From positions 4,709,381 to 4,749,083 of the forward strand of contig NZ_MTFE01000010.1 of the NCBI RefSeq assembly GCF_001953305.1: a stretch of DNA of 39,703 nucleotides, written 5' to 3'. The position numbers and the translations under genes are program-made. Numbering within the stretch: position 1 is the first letter of the stretch; each line of letters begins with the position of its first letter. Below are positions 1 to 7,753 of this stretch, in pieces. This DNA is from Cnuella takakiae (GTDB lineage Bacteria > Bacteroidota > Bacteroidia > Chitinophagales > Chitinophagaceae). The notes below the pieces were generated by a model. The model was given only the letters and a program-made list of their open reading frames with translations. It was not told where the DNA came from and made no database searches.

Positions 1-75
1 AGTAGCGTCTGTCAGCCAGTTCTCTTTAAGGCCGGCCAGGCCGTCTTTTGGAAGCAGTTGCTTTTTTGCGATCAT
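1..75 (-). CDS. SulP family inorganic anion transporter, N-terminal fragment
   Basis: A reverse-strand frame begins at an ATG (73-75) and runs off the left edge, giving 25 residues that start MIAKKQLLPKDGLAGLKENW and continue LTDAT. This cytoplasmic leader is characteristic of Bacteroidota SulP permeases, which move sulfate, bicarbonate or related anions; the membrane domain should follow outside the window. It lies 58 bp downstream of the small gene at 134-487 on the same strand, so the two are probably co-transcribed and divergent from the LysR regulator. Substrate cannot be told from this fragment. The family call rests on recognising a short leader only. Confidence 0.7.
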   Translation of the reverse strand, partial: MIAKKQLLPKDGLAGLKENWLTDAT

Positions 76-133
76 GTGTTAACTGGGGATAACAGGTTTG
101 TCAACAGAAGTTTGGTAAAAAGATCCGTGCTTA

Positions 134-487
134 TCAGGCCAGGTAATGTTCCGGCTCAGAGGGGTTTTGGCCCAGTTGCCGGGCAGGTGCCGGTTCCGCA
201 ACCTCATTTTTGCCGGGAACCAGGCTGATGGAAAAGTCGCCGGTGATATTCAGTTCATAACCCTCAGCCGCTGCAAGGTTGATTATATCCAGGACAGCAT
301 CCTTTACAGTGCGCAGTTCGGCTACCCGCTGGTAGTGGTGGGTTACATCAGCATTTTGACGCTCCTGCAGGCTAAAAGCAGCCATCTGGTTGAACTGTAT
401 TTTGCTGCTGATCAGGGAAAGCAGTACTTCTTTTGCGTCTGCCGGCGTAAATGTGCCGTCAATCAGCTTGAACGTGTTTTGGTCCAT
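134..487 (-). CDS. Conserved hypothetical protein (117 aa), Bacteroidota type
   Basis: Small soluble protein without signal peptide or membrane segment. It opens MDQNTFKLIDGTFTPADAKE, followed by a predicted helical middle (about 20-75) rich in Leu, Gln and Ala, and a Pro/Glu-rich tail. Similar small proteins opening 'TFKLIDG.FTP.dA..vL..li..KI.FH' occur in Bacteroidota; I know no function. It is the first gene of a probable two-gene unit with the SulP transporter and is divergent from the LysR gene, so it may be under that regulator. The reverse-complement open frame over the same bases (146-493, + strand) has no recognisable product. Confidence 0.75.
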   Translation of the reverse strand: MDQNTFKLIDGTFTPADAKEVLLSLISSKIQFNQMAAFSLQERQNADVTHHYQRVAELRTVKDAVLDIINLAAAEGYELNITGDFSISLVPGKNEVAEPAPARQLGQNPSEPEHYLA

Positions 488-571
488 AAGTAGTTTTTAC
501 AACTGCAAAACTCCCCCACCTAAACCATATATTTTTATTTATACTTGCAATAGGTAGCATTAGCCCTTTTT
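488..571. promoter_or_regulatory. Divergent control region between the SulP unit and the LysR gene
   Basis: An 84-bp A/T-rich spacer. On the + strand TATACTTG (540-547) is one base off the Bacteroidota -7 consensus TAnnTTTG and lies 24 bp before the LysR start. A small dyad TGC-N8-GCA (546-559) overlaps its downstream edge and could be an autoregulatory LysR site. A second TGCA-containing stretch lies near 502. The assignment as operator is inference from position. Confidence 0.35.
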
Positions 572-1495
572 ATGAACTACACTTTACACCAGCTGCAGGT
601 ATTTTTGAAAATTACCCAAACACAAAGCATTACCAAAGCTGCCGAAGAGCTGCACTTATCGCAGCCTGCCGTGTCTATTCAACTGCGCAACCTGCAAAAC
701 CAATTTGAAATTCCGCTGACCGAACTGGTGGGCCGCCGCCTGTACATTACCGATTTTGGAAAAGAAATAGCTATTGCAGCGGAAAAGATCCTGAACGAGG
801 TTTATGCCATCAACCACAAAACCCTGGCCTACAAGGGACAGGTTACAGGCCGCCTGAAAATATCTGCGGTATCTACCGGAAAGTATATTGTCCCCTACCT
901 GTTGGCCGATTTTTTAAAGCTGCACCAGGGCATCGAACTGGTACTGGATGTAACCAACAAGGCCAAGGTGGTGGAAACACTGGAGCAGAATGAGGTTGAT
1001 TTTTCGCTGGTGTCGGTGTTGCCCGACAAACCACAGGTAGAGCAGGAACCGCTGATGGAAAACAAACTATTTCTGGTTGCCAATGGCGAGGTAGATGTAA
1101 AAGGCAAGGCCTTCAATATGCAGATCTTTGAAACCCTGCCCATGATTTACCGCGAGGGCGGGTCGGGCACCCGTTTTATAACCGAACGCTTTATCCAAAG
1201 CCACAACCTGCCGGTGCGCAAAAAGCTGGAGCTCACCTCCAACGAAGCGGTAAAGCAGGCCGTAATTGCAGGACTTGGTTATTCCATCATGCCCCTGATC
1301 GGCATTAAAAACGAACTGCAACAGGGCGATCTGCAAATCATTCCCGTGGAGGGATTTCCCATCAAATCGCAGTGGAGCCTGGTATGGCCCAAGAACAAAA
1401 GCTTCTCCCTGCCCGCCAGTTCATTCCTTGACTATATCAAAAAGGAGAAGGAAAGGATTGTGCAGGAGAAGTTTGGATGGATTAACAAGTATTAA
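572..1495 (+). CDS. LysR family transcriptional regulator
   Basis: 307 residues, normal LysR length. The winged helix-turn-helix is at about 3-62 (LHQLQVFLKITQTQSITKAA, then ELHLSQPAVSIQLRNL), followed by the linker helix and a periplasmic-binding-protein-like effector domain from about residue 92 to 290. The N-terminal half, including LVGRRLYITDFG, resembles the CbbR/CysB side of the family. It is divergent from the SulP unit, the usual arrangement for a LysR protein and its target, so a sulfate or bicarbonate-related effector is plausible but not shown. The gene ends 24 bp before a strong palindrome (1520-1559). Confidence 0.9.
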   Translation: MNYTLHQLQVFLKITQTQSITKAAEELHLSQPAVSIQLRNLQNQFEIPLTELVGRRLYITDFGKEIAIAAEKILNEVYAINHKTLAYKGQVTGRLKISAVSTGKYIVPYLLADFLKLHQGIELVLDVTNKAKVVETLEQNEVDFSLVSVLPDKPQVEQEPLMENKLFLVANGEVDVKGKAFNMQIFETLPMIYREGGSGTRFITERFIQSHNLPVRKKLELTSNEAVKQAVIAGLGYSIMPLIGIKNELQQGDLQIIPVEGFPIKSQWSLVWPKNKSFSLPASSFLDYIKKEKERIVQEKFGWINKY

Positions 1496-1519
1496 TGCAA
1501 TGCACCCACCTTTATAATA

Positions 1520-1559
1520 ATACAGGGCCGCAAGGAAGATCTTCCTTGCGGTCCTGTAT
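1520..1559. terminator. 40-bp palindrome between convergent genes
   Basis: Near-perfect palindrome with arms 1520-1539 and 1540-1559 (ATACAGGGCCGCAAGGAAGA and its complement, one G-T pair). It sits between the LysR stop and the stop of the small membrane protein gene and can fold from either strand. No clear T-run follows, so it may be a bidirectional terminator or an mRNA 3'-end stabiliser. Confidence 0.6.
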
Positions 1560-1570
1560 CAGATTGCCAA

Positions 1571-1810
1571 CTAAACTTCCCTGGAGCTTTCAGGCAGCTG
1601 ATCGTACTCGCCTTTCAGGGCATAATAACCAAAGATGACCAGGCCTGCTGCGATGGGCAGGAAGATGGTCACAAAAACGCCCCATTGGATTTTGGTATCC
1701 ACTTCGGGTTTGGCAGCAATTTCAGATGCTGCGGTCTTAATTAAATAATACATGGCAACCGGACCAATAATGATCCAAAGGATGCCGGCAAGTCTTTTTA
1801 TCTGGTTCAT
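1571..1810 (-). CDS. Small two-helix membrane protein next to MFS transporter
   Basis: 79 residues with two hydrophobic segments: about 8-26 (AGILWIIIGPVAMYYLI) and 42-62 (WGVFVTIFLPIAAGLVIFGY), separated by a charged loop. The tail is acidic and Ser-rich. Small proteins of this type (opening MNQIKR..G..W...GP.A) are found beside sugar/metabolite MFS transporters in Bacteroidota; I associate them with a DUF-type family (possibly DUF6814) but am not certain. It lies 158 bp downstream of the MFS gene on the same strand, and a repeat island fills the gap. A role as accessory subunit of the transporter is inference. Confidence 0.75.
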   Translation of the reverse strand: MNQIKRLAGILWIIIGPVAMYYLIKTAASEIAAKPEVDTKIQWGVFVTIFLPIAAGLVIFGYYALKGEYDQLPESSREV

Positions 1811-1842
1811 TGCGGGGAAAGTTTAGAGTTGATTATTTATAG

Positions 1843-1967
1843 TTGGGAAACGTGAAACGGCAAACGTGAAAAGTGATGGGGCAATGGTCAAAGGCTAATA
1901 GTAAATAAGTTTTGCAGGTAAAAGCCGTTGCCATCGTACCTTAAAAAATTGCTCACGATTCACGCTA
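1843..1967. repeat. Word-repeat island with inverted arms (CGTGAA words)
   Basis: The left arm (1843-1880) repeats AAACGTGAAA-like words; the right arm (1950-1967, GCTCACGATTCACGC) carries their complement. G-rich arm first, C-rich arm second. The right arm ends one base before the MFS stop codon. Unique sequence of about 70 bp lies between. Confidence 0.55.
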
Positions 1968-1968
1968 A

Positions 1969-3480
1969 TCATTCCTTATTGCTGATATACATAGCCCCAA
2001 TCACCAGGCTGAGCGCAGCCACCAGGATGGGGTACATCAGGCCCACCAGTTTATCGGAAGTATAAATGGTGGTAAGCAGGGTAGCCACAAAAGGCGTAAG
2101 TCCGCCAAACACTCCATTACCAATATGGTAAGGCAGCGACATGGACGTGTAGCGGATCTTGGTAGGAAACAGTTCTACCAGGAAGGCCGCAATCGGACCA
2201 TACACCATGGTTACATACAGGATCATCATAAACACAATGGCCACCATTTTCCAGTAATCGGCAGTGCCCAGCACCTTCGACACTTTTACGTCAGGCTTGC
2301 TAACCTGGGTTGCCGAAGAAGCATACACCGTATCTTTTTGCGTGGTCATTATCACCATACCACTGGCAAAGGTTGCCCTTGTTACCTGGGTGCGCAGCAC
2401 GTTGGTGGTATTGGCAATGGCCGCAGTAGACTCTTTCACCTCCGAGCTGGCAGCGAGGGCTTCCGAAGGGGTGGAAATTTCCAGCATTTTACCAAAGAGC
2501 GGCTTATAGGTAACAATGGCCACCAGCATACCGGTAAGGATGATCCACTTGCGGCCAATTTTATCGCTCCACGAACCAAACACCACAAAAAAAGGCGTGG
2601 CAAAAAGAATGGCCCAGATCAGGATGGTGCGGCTTTGCTCGAAATCGATTTTACACACATTTTCCATAAAGGACTGGGCGTAAAACTGGCCCGTGTACCA
2701 CACCACACCCTGTCCCATGGTAGCGCCAAACAGTGCCAGCAATACCATCTTCAGGTTGGCCCGGTGGCCAAAGGATTCCTTCAGGGGGTTTACAGAAACC
2801 TTCCCCTCCGACTTCAGCTTTGTAAACAGCGGCGACTCTTTCATCTTCATCCGGATATACACCGATACCAGCACCAGCACAATAGATACAAGGAAAGGAA
2901 TACGCCAGCCCCAATCATTGAACTTGGCAATAGAAACAGTTGGGTCGGCATCGAGGCTATGACGGGTGATGAGGATAACACCCAGCGAAACAAAGAGCCC
3001 CAGGGTTGCCGTAGTTTGAATCCAGGAAGTGAAGTAGCCACGCCGGTTGGCAGGTGCATGCTCGGCCACATAGGTAGCAGCGCCGCCATACTCGCCTCCA
3101 AGGGCAAGGCCCTGCAGCAGGCGCAGCAACAACACGATTATAGGTGCTGCAAAACCAATGCTTTCGTAACTCGGCACCAGGCCAATGGCAAAGGTGGACC
3201 CACCCATCAGCACCAGCGTGAGCAGGAAGGTGTACTTGCGGCCAATGAGGTCGCCAAGCCGGCCAAACACCAGTGCGCCAAAAGGCCGCACAATAAAACC
3301 TGCGGCAAAAGTGGCCAGGGTACTCAACAGGGCGGCAGTAGGATTGGTATTGGGAAAAAACTGGCTGGCTATTACCGTTGCCAGCGAACCGAAAATGTAA
3401 AAGTCGTACCACTCAATAAGGGTACCCAGCGAGGAAGCACCAATGACCTTCCAGATGCCTTTGGGAGACGCGTTGTTCAT
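1969..3480 (-). CDS. MFS transporter, metabolite:H+ symporter (MHS) type
   Basis: 503 residues with the 12-helix MFS fold. The loop 2-3 motif GRLGDLIGRKYTF and its second-half counterpart SWSDKIGRKWIIL are present, and LLLRLLQGLALGGEYGGAAT is typical of the MHS branch (ProP, KgtP, shikimate-type symporters). The start is the ATG at 3478-3480. Between the helix after the second GRK motif and the next helix there is an Ala/Ser/Thr-rich insert of about 70 residues (roughly 330-400) absent from standard MHS proteins. It is probably co-transcribed with the 79-residue membrane protein and divergent from acs, which would fit uptake of a carboxylate such as acetate or another organic acid, but the substrate is not determined. 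Confidence 0.88.
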   Translation of the reverse strand: MNNASPKGIWKVIGASSLGTLIEWYDFYIFGSLATVIASQFFPNTNPTAALLSTLATFAAGFIVRPFGALVFGRLGDLIGRKYTFLLTLVLMGGSTFAIGLVPSYESIGFAAPIIVLLLRLLQGLALGGEYGGAATYVAEHAPANRRGYFTSWIQTTATLGLFVSLGVILITRHSLDADPTVSIAKFNDWGWRIPFLVSIVLVLVSVYIRMKMKESPLFTKLKSEGKVSVNPLKESFGHRANLKMVLLALFGATMGQGVVWYTGQFYAQSFMENVCKIDFEQSRTILIWAILFATPFFVVFGSWSDKIGRKWIILTGMLVAIVTYKPLFGKMLEISTPSEALAASSEVKESTAAIANTTNVLRTQVTRATFASGMVIMTTQKDTVYASSATQVSKPDVKVSKVLGTADYWKMVAIVFMMILYVTMVYGPIAAFLVELFPTKIRYTSMSLPYHIGNGVFGGLTPFVATLLTTIYTSDKLVGLMYPILVAALSLVIGAMYISNKE

Positions 3481-3932
3481 ACAGCCAATCGAAGTTTGTG
3501 GTGAAAAAGATAAGGAGATGTGGGGGATAAATGCTTGCTGATTATTGATAATTAATTATTCGCCTGGCTTTTTCACCAGGAGTAAAAGGCTACAACCAAT
3601 CAGATATAAGCAAAGAAAAACATGCATTGGCAGCACTGCACCCTCCTGGCGGCCAGCACGATCAGGTTGGGGGAGGCAATAGCCGCCTGTTGCTGCGGAT
3701 TGCGATACAAAACGCCTTTAATAAATCCGGTAATCCCGGTTTTCGATCCAGACGATAAGAATGGCGGGCACTGCCATTTTGCAATTAAACCTTACATGGC
3801 TGGTGTGCAGCTAAATATCGCTTGTTTACACAACAGAGCCCTGCTGTTGAAAGCCTTCCTCTACTAAATTAGCAACCAAGGTTTGAGTCCTCACGCTATT
3901 TACTAGTACATTAGTTCCACAATTCACATTGC
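3481..3932. other. 452-bp divergent spacer between the MFS and acs genes
   Basis: No convincing gene. A + strand frame at 3622-3867 has Cys/His-rich, unrecognisable product and is taken as chance. Small hairpins are visible: CCTGG/CCAGG at 3563-3580, and AATGGC-N7-GCCATT at 3760-3778 followed by TTTT. The latter could be a leader hairpin for acs. I could not identify a clean TAnnTTTG box for acs. The spacer probably holds both promoters and their operators. Confidence 0.5.
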
Positions 3933-5846
3933 ATGTCATATTCTTATCAGATCAATAGCAAAGAGCAATATGATGCGGCCTACCAAAGGAGCGTCGAAGC
4001 GCCGGAAGCCTTTTGGGCCGAAGTGGCCCATAACTTTCAGTGGCGCCGCAAATGGGACAAAGTACTGGATTGGAACTTTGCCGAGCCGCATGTAGCCTGG
4101 TTTGCCGGTGCCAAACTCAATATCACCGAGAACTGCCTCGACCGCCATGTGGCCGAAAACCCCAACCGCCCCGCCATCATCTGGGAACCCAACGACCCCG
4201 AGGAACACCACCGGGTACTGACCTATAAGAATTTGTACGACAAGGTTTGCCAGTTTGCCCATGTGCTCAAAAACAATGGCGTAAAACGCGGCGACCGGGT
4301 ATGTATTTATATGGGCATGATCCCCGAGTTGGCCATTGCCGTGCTGGCCTGTGCCCGCATCGGCGCCATTCATTCGGTGATCTTTGGCGGCTTCTCAGCA
4401 CAAAGTATTGCCGACCGCCTGCAGGATGCCCGCGCCGAATACATCGTTACCTGCGATGGTGCTTTCCGTGGCACGAAGGACATACCCCTGAAAAGCGTGA
4501 TCGATGATGCACTGATCGCCTGCCCATTTGTAAAAAGAGTGATTGTATGCACCCGCACCCGCACGCCGGTGAGCATGATCAAAGGCCGCGATGTGTGGCT
4601 GGAAGATGAACTGAAAAAAGTGGAGACCTTGGGCCTTACCGACTGCCCCGCAGAAGAGATGGATGCCGAAGACCCGCTATTCATCCTCTACACTTCGGGC
4701 AGCACCGGCAAACCCAAGGGCGTGGTACATAGCTGTGCCGGCTACATGGTGTACACGGCCTATTCCTTTGTAAACGTATTCAACTACCAACCCGGCGATA
4801 TTCATTTCTGTACCGCAGATATCGGCTGGATCACGGGTCATAGTTACATTGTATATGGCCCACTGGCGGCAGGTGCCACCACGCTCATGTTTGAAGGCGT
4901 GCCCACCTGGCCCGATGCCAGCCGTTTCTGGCAGATCGTGGAAAAGTACAAGGTCAATATCCTGTACACGGCGCCCACCGCCATCCGTTCGCTCATGGGC
5001 TTTGGCCTGCAGCCTTTGCAGGGTTACGACCTCTCTTCGCTCAAAGTGCTGGGTACCGTTGGCGAACCCATCAACGAGGAAGCCTGGAACTGGTACAACG
5101 AAAATATCGGCAAGGGCAACTGCCCCATTGTGGATACCTGGTGGCAAACCGAAACCGGCGGTATGCTCATTTCCAATATGGCCAATATCACCCCTGGCAT
5201 CCCGGCATGGGCCACCCTGCCGCTGCCTGGTGTGCAGCCCGTGCTGGTGGATGAACATGGCACCGAGATCGAGGGCAACCCCGCCGCGGGCAACCTCTGT
5301 ATCAAGGCTCCCTGGCCGGCCATTTTGCGCACCACCTACGGCGATCATGAGCGCTGCCGCAAAACCTATTTCAGTACCTACCCCGGCATGTATTTCACCG
5401 GCGATGGCGCCATGCGCGATGCACAGGGCAACTACCGCATCACCGGCCGGGTGGACGATGTACTTAATGTAAGCGGCCACCGCATTGGCACTGCCGAAGT
5501 GGAGAACGCCATCAACATGCACGCAGGCGTAGTGGAAAGCGCCGTAGTGGGTTTCCCGCACGACATCAAGGGCCAGGGCATCTATGCCTTTATCATCTTC
5601 CAGGGTTTACACGAAGATGAGAACCTTACCCGCCAGGACATCCTGCAGACCGTGAGCCGCATCATCGGGCCCATTGCCAAACCCGATAAGATCCAGTTTG
5701 TAACAGGCCTGCCCAAAACACGCAGCGGAAAGATCATGCGCCGCATCCTGCGCAAGATCGCCGAAGGAGAAACCAGCAATTTCGGCGATACCACTACCCT
5801 GCTCGACCCGGCAGTGGTGGAAGAAATTGCAGTAGGAAAGCTGTAG
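3933..5846 (+). CDS. acs: Acetyl-CoA synthetase (AMP-forming)
   Basis: 637 residues, normal length. It activates acetate with ATP and CoA to acetyl-CoA via acetyl-AMP. The N-terminal ACAS domain (about 20-80) is followed by the AMP-binding domain with the P-loop YTSGSTGKPKGVVHS (about 252-266), the motif DTWWQTETGG, the hinge region GRVDDVLNVSGHRIG and the C-terminal PKTRSGKIMRR, whose Lys (about 600) is catalytic and the usual target of regulatory acetylation. The start ATG at 3933 gives the common opening MSYSYQI. A rho-independent terminator follows (5889-5922), so this is probably a single-gene transcript. Its divergence from a carboxylate-type symporter suggests joint use of acetate or a related acid. 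Confidence 0.96.
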   Translation: MSYSYQINSKEQYDAAYQRSVEAPEAFWAEVAHNFQWRRKWDKVLDWNFAEPHVAWFAGAKLNITENCLDRHVAENPNRPAIIWEPNDPEEHHRVLTYKNLYDKVCQFAHVLKNNGVKRGDRVCIYMGMIPELAIAVLACARIGAIHSVIFGGFSAQSIADRLQDARAEYIVTCDGAFRGTKDIPLKSVIDDALIACPFVKRVIVCTRTRTPVSMIKGRDVWLEDELKKVETLGLTDCPAEEMDAEDPLFILYTSGSTGKPKGVVHSCAGYMVYTAYSFVNVFNYQPGDIHFCTADIGWITGHSYIVYGPLAAGATTLMFEGVPTWPDASRFWQIVEKYKVNILYTAPTAIRSLMGFGLQPLQGYDLSSLKVLGTVGEPINEEAWNWYNENIGKGNCPIVDTWWQTETGGMLISNMANITPGIPAWATLPLPGVQPVLVDEHGTEIEGNPAAGNLCIKAPWPAILRTTYGDHERCRKTYFSTYPGMYFTGDGAMRDAQGNYRITGRVDDVLNVSGHRIGTAEVENAINMHAGVVESAVVGFPHDIKGQGIYAFIIFQGLHEDENLTRQDILQTVSRIIGPIAKPDKIQFVTGLPKTRSGKIMRRILRKIAEGETSNFGDTTTLLDPAVVEEIAVGKL

Positions 5847-5888
5847 CTTAAAGGGTTAGATAAAGAACTTATGCTTGCTTGTCATACA

Positions 5889-5922
5889 AAACCCCGGAGC
5901 ACTGCTTCGGGGTTTATTTTTT
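5889..5922 (+). terminator. Rho-independent terminator of acs
   Basis: AAACCCCGGAGC (5889-5900), loop ACT, GCTTCGGGGTTT (5904-5915), a 12-bp stem with one G-T pair, followed by ATTTTTT. It begins 42 bp after the acs stop codon. Confidence 0.88.
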
Positions 5923-5959
5923 CAGGTGGTGGGTGGCTCTTTGTGCATCCACACACAGA

Positions 5960-6901
5960 TCACAGCCGCTTTACCGGAATGCACATATCAAAGATGTGCA
6001 GCTTCTGTGGATGCGTATTAGCGTCATTCAAATGGTTGATGTAAAAATTCCGGTGATCGGGCTGGTAGCCGTTTTGTTCCAACCACTCATTAAAGAGGTA
6101 ATCCCAGGTTGTAAAACATGCATCAAGGCTGGCTTCTTTGTGCACCACCACGTATAGCCCGCCGCTGATGGTAGTGGTACCAATAAGCCCTTCGCCCGCT
6201 AACTGTTGCGGCACCGTAATACACACATCGGCCTGTATTGTACCCGAAGGGTTGGGATTGCTGCGGTAAACGGTCAGTGCTTTTGTTTCCGGAAAATTGA
6301 TCAATCCTTTTGGCCCTGCCCATTGGAGAAGCGTTTGGAACATCTGCCCGAATGTGGCGCTGTCGTGAATGGCAATATCCAGGTGCCGCAGGTAGGCCAC
6401 GTGCAATTCGGGAAGCTCCACTACATTGATCTTCATGTTTGTTTCCTTGCTCTTAGTCATCATGGTACATTGGTTTAATGTACGGGCAAGGTAATTTTCA
6501 ACGGTAAGGGGCTGCATGCAGGTATTGCTTTCTGTTTGGCAAATCTTGCTATGCTGCTGGCCGGCCCGCCACTGGGTGGCACTGCAGTTTTTTACTTTCC
6601 TGAAACAACGGGAGAAAGTTGCCGTATCGCTAAAGCCACAAACCAGGGCGATATCGCCAATGGGCTTTGCCGGCTGGTGCTCCAGGAAAAATAAGGAACG
6701 CTCTATTCTTGCGTGGATGATGAAATCGTTGAAGGCAAGGCCGGTAACCGATCTGAATACACGGTGAAAATGGTATTTGGAAAAATTTGCCTGAAGCGCA
6801 ACCTGCTCAAGCGACAGGTCGCCGGAAAGATTGGCCTTGATATAATCAATGCTTTTATTGATCCTGAAAAAATACTCCTTTATGGATGCCTCTGTTTTCA
6901 T
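5960..6901 (-). CDS. AraC family regulator with GyrI-like effector domain
   Basis: 313 residues from the ATG at 6899-6901 (MKTEASIKEYFFRINK). A TTG nine bases upstream (6908-6910) also opens the frame but is less likely. The AraC DNA-binding domain is N-terminal (about 8-105): two helix-turn-helix units with LSLEQVALQANFSKYHFHRV and PIGDIALVCGFSDTATFSR. From about 155 to the end is a GyrI-like (SOUL/BmrR-fold) small-molecule domain, with NVVELPELHVAYLRHLD at its start. This arrangement is that of Rob/SbmC-like multidrug- or stress-responsive regulators. Its stop faces the acs terminator. Ligand and targets are unknown. Confidence 0.9.
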   Translation of the reverse strand: MKTEASIKEYFFRINKSIDYIKANLSGDLSLEQVALQANFSKYHFHRVFRSVTGLAFNDFIIHARIERSLFFLEHQPAKPIGDIALVCGFSDTATFSRCFRKVKNCSATQWRAGQQHSKICQTESNTCMQPLTVENYLARTLNQCTMMTKSKETNMKINVVELPELHVAYLRHLDIAIHDSATFGQMFQTLLQWAGPKGLINFPETKALTVYRSNPNPSGTIQADVCITVPQQLAGEGLIGTTTISGGLYVVVHKEASLDACFTTWDYLFNEWLEQNGYQPDHRNFYINHLNDANTHPQKLHIFDMCIPVKRL

Positions 6902-6984
6902 GTAACGCAATAGCCGCGCTAAAGTATTGAAAACAGGGAACCGAAAGCGGGGTCGGAAAGAAGCTTCACTAACCGCGCAGTTTG

Positions 6985-7557
6985 TTACCTGCGGATTTCT
7001 ACCGGCGTACCCACCGGGATAAATGAATAAAGGTCCCGCACGTCCCCGTTTTTAAGCGATATACAGCCATTGGTCCAGTTCTTATACCGGTCGATCATAT
7101 AATCGTCGTTGGGCCAGGTGCCGTGGATGCCGATGCCACCGCCGGGCGATGCATTCCGGGGAATGGCGCCACTCCGTTTGAGCGCTTCAAAACGGGCAAG
7201 GTCCTGTGCATTGGGATAATCGAGGGAGAGAAAATGGCTCCACTTCTGGTGCGGCCGCTTGGCAACAATGTGGTAAACGCCTTCGGGTGTCAGCTTGTCG
7301 CCTTCCATTTTTTTATTGGCCAAAGGGTTGGCACCAAACACCACCGGGTAGGTGGCAAACCAACCCTTGGCGTCGTACACGTGCAGTTCGTAGTCCGATT
7401 TGTCGATGACAATACGCACTGGATTTACCGGCGCAGAACCCAGGGACCGGGACTTAACCTTAAGGTAAGCCATACCGGAAGCCGCTGTGTTTTCTTTTAC
7501 AGCAGGGTGAAACAGGCACACGCCTGCGAGCATGGTGGTAAAAAAGGCGGTTTTCAT
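6985..7557 (-). CDS. L,D-transpeptidase (YkuD domain), secreted
   Basis: 190 residues from the ATG at 7555-7557; an in-frame extension to 7620 would put 21 non-signal-like residues before the signal peptide, so the shorter start is chosen. The signal peptide is MKTAFFTTMLAGVCLFHPA. The YkuD domain covers about 45-190: VRIVIDKSDYELHVYD, the metal/His motif GIGIHGTWP, and the active-site NWTNGCISLKN with the catalytic Cys. The enzyme makes 3-3 peptidoglycan cross-links or anchors proteins to stem peptides in the periplasm. It is transcribed toward the AraC/GyrI gene, with 83 bp between them, and has no obvious operon partner. Confidence 0.9.
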   Translation of the reverse strand: MKTAFFTTMLAGVCLFHPAVKENTAASGMAYLKVKSRSLGSAPVNPVRIVIDKSDYELHVYDAKGWFATYPVVFGANPLANKKMEGDKLTPEGVYHIVAKRPHQKWSHFLSLDYPNAQDLARFEALKRSGAIPRNASPGGGIGIHGTWPNDDYMIDRYKNWTNGCISLKNGDVRDLYSFIPVGTPVEIRR

Positions 7558-7701
7558 AACAGGTGCAGGGAGGTTTAGCAAAACCTGCTGTGCCAGCCAG
7601 CACACTGGCCTTTGCAGCATTAAAATCCCAAACGTGCTTGCGGGTCAAATATTTTGGCTTGCCCGCATTTTAACGAAAGGAAATAAGCAGGCTGCCTAAT
7701 G

Positions 7702-7731
7702 AAAAAGCCCGCAGCATACACCACGGGCTTT
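7702..7731 (-). terminator. Terminator of the sigma/anti-sigma/barrel operon
   Basis: Read on the minus strand, AAAGCCCG (7731-7724), a 12-nt loop, CGGGCTTT (7711-7704), then more T. It starts 22 bp after the stop codon of the barrel gene, the last gene of the sigma operon. Confidence 0.75.
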
Positions 7732-7753
7732 CCAGTTCTTCAAGGGAATATAG

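Noticed and set aside
2125-3504. 459-residue open frame on the + strand opposite the MFS gene
   Set aside because: The product is His/Gln/Gly/Arg-rich with no domain; the opposite strand encodes a clear MFS transporter.
3622-3867. 81-residue open frame in the MFS-acs spacer
   Set aside because: Unusual Cys/His/Leu composition, no signal peptide or domain, no promoter box close to its start.
6985-7557. TNGC instead of SHGC in the L,D-transpeptidase active site taken as inactivation
   Set aside because: The catalytic Cys and upstream His remain, and replacements at that position are common in the YkuD family.
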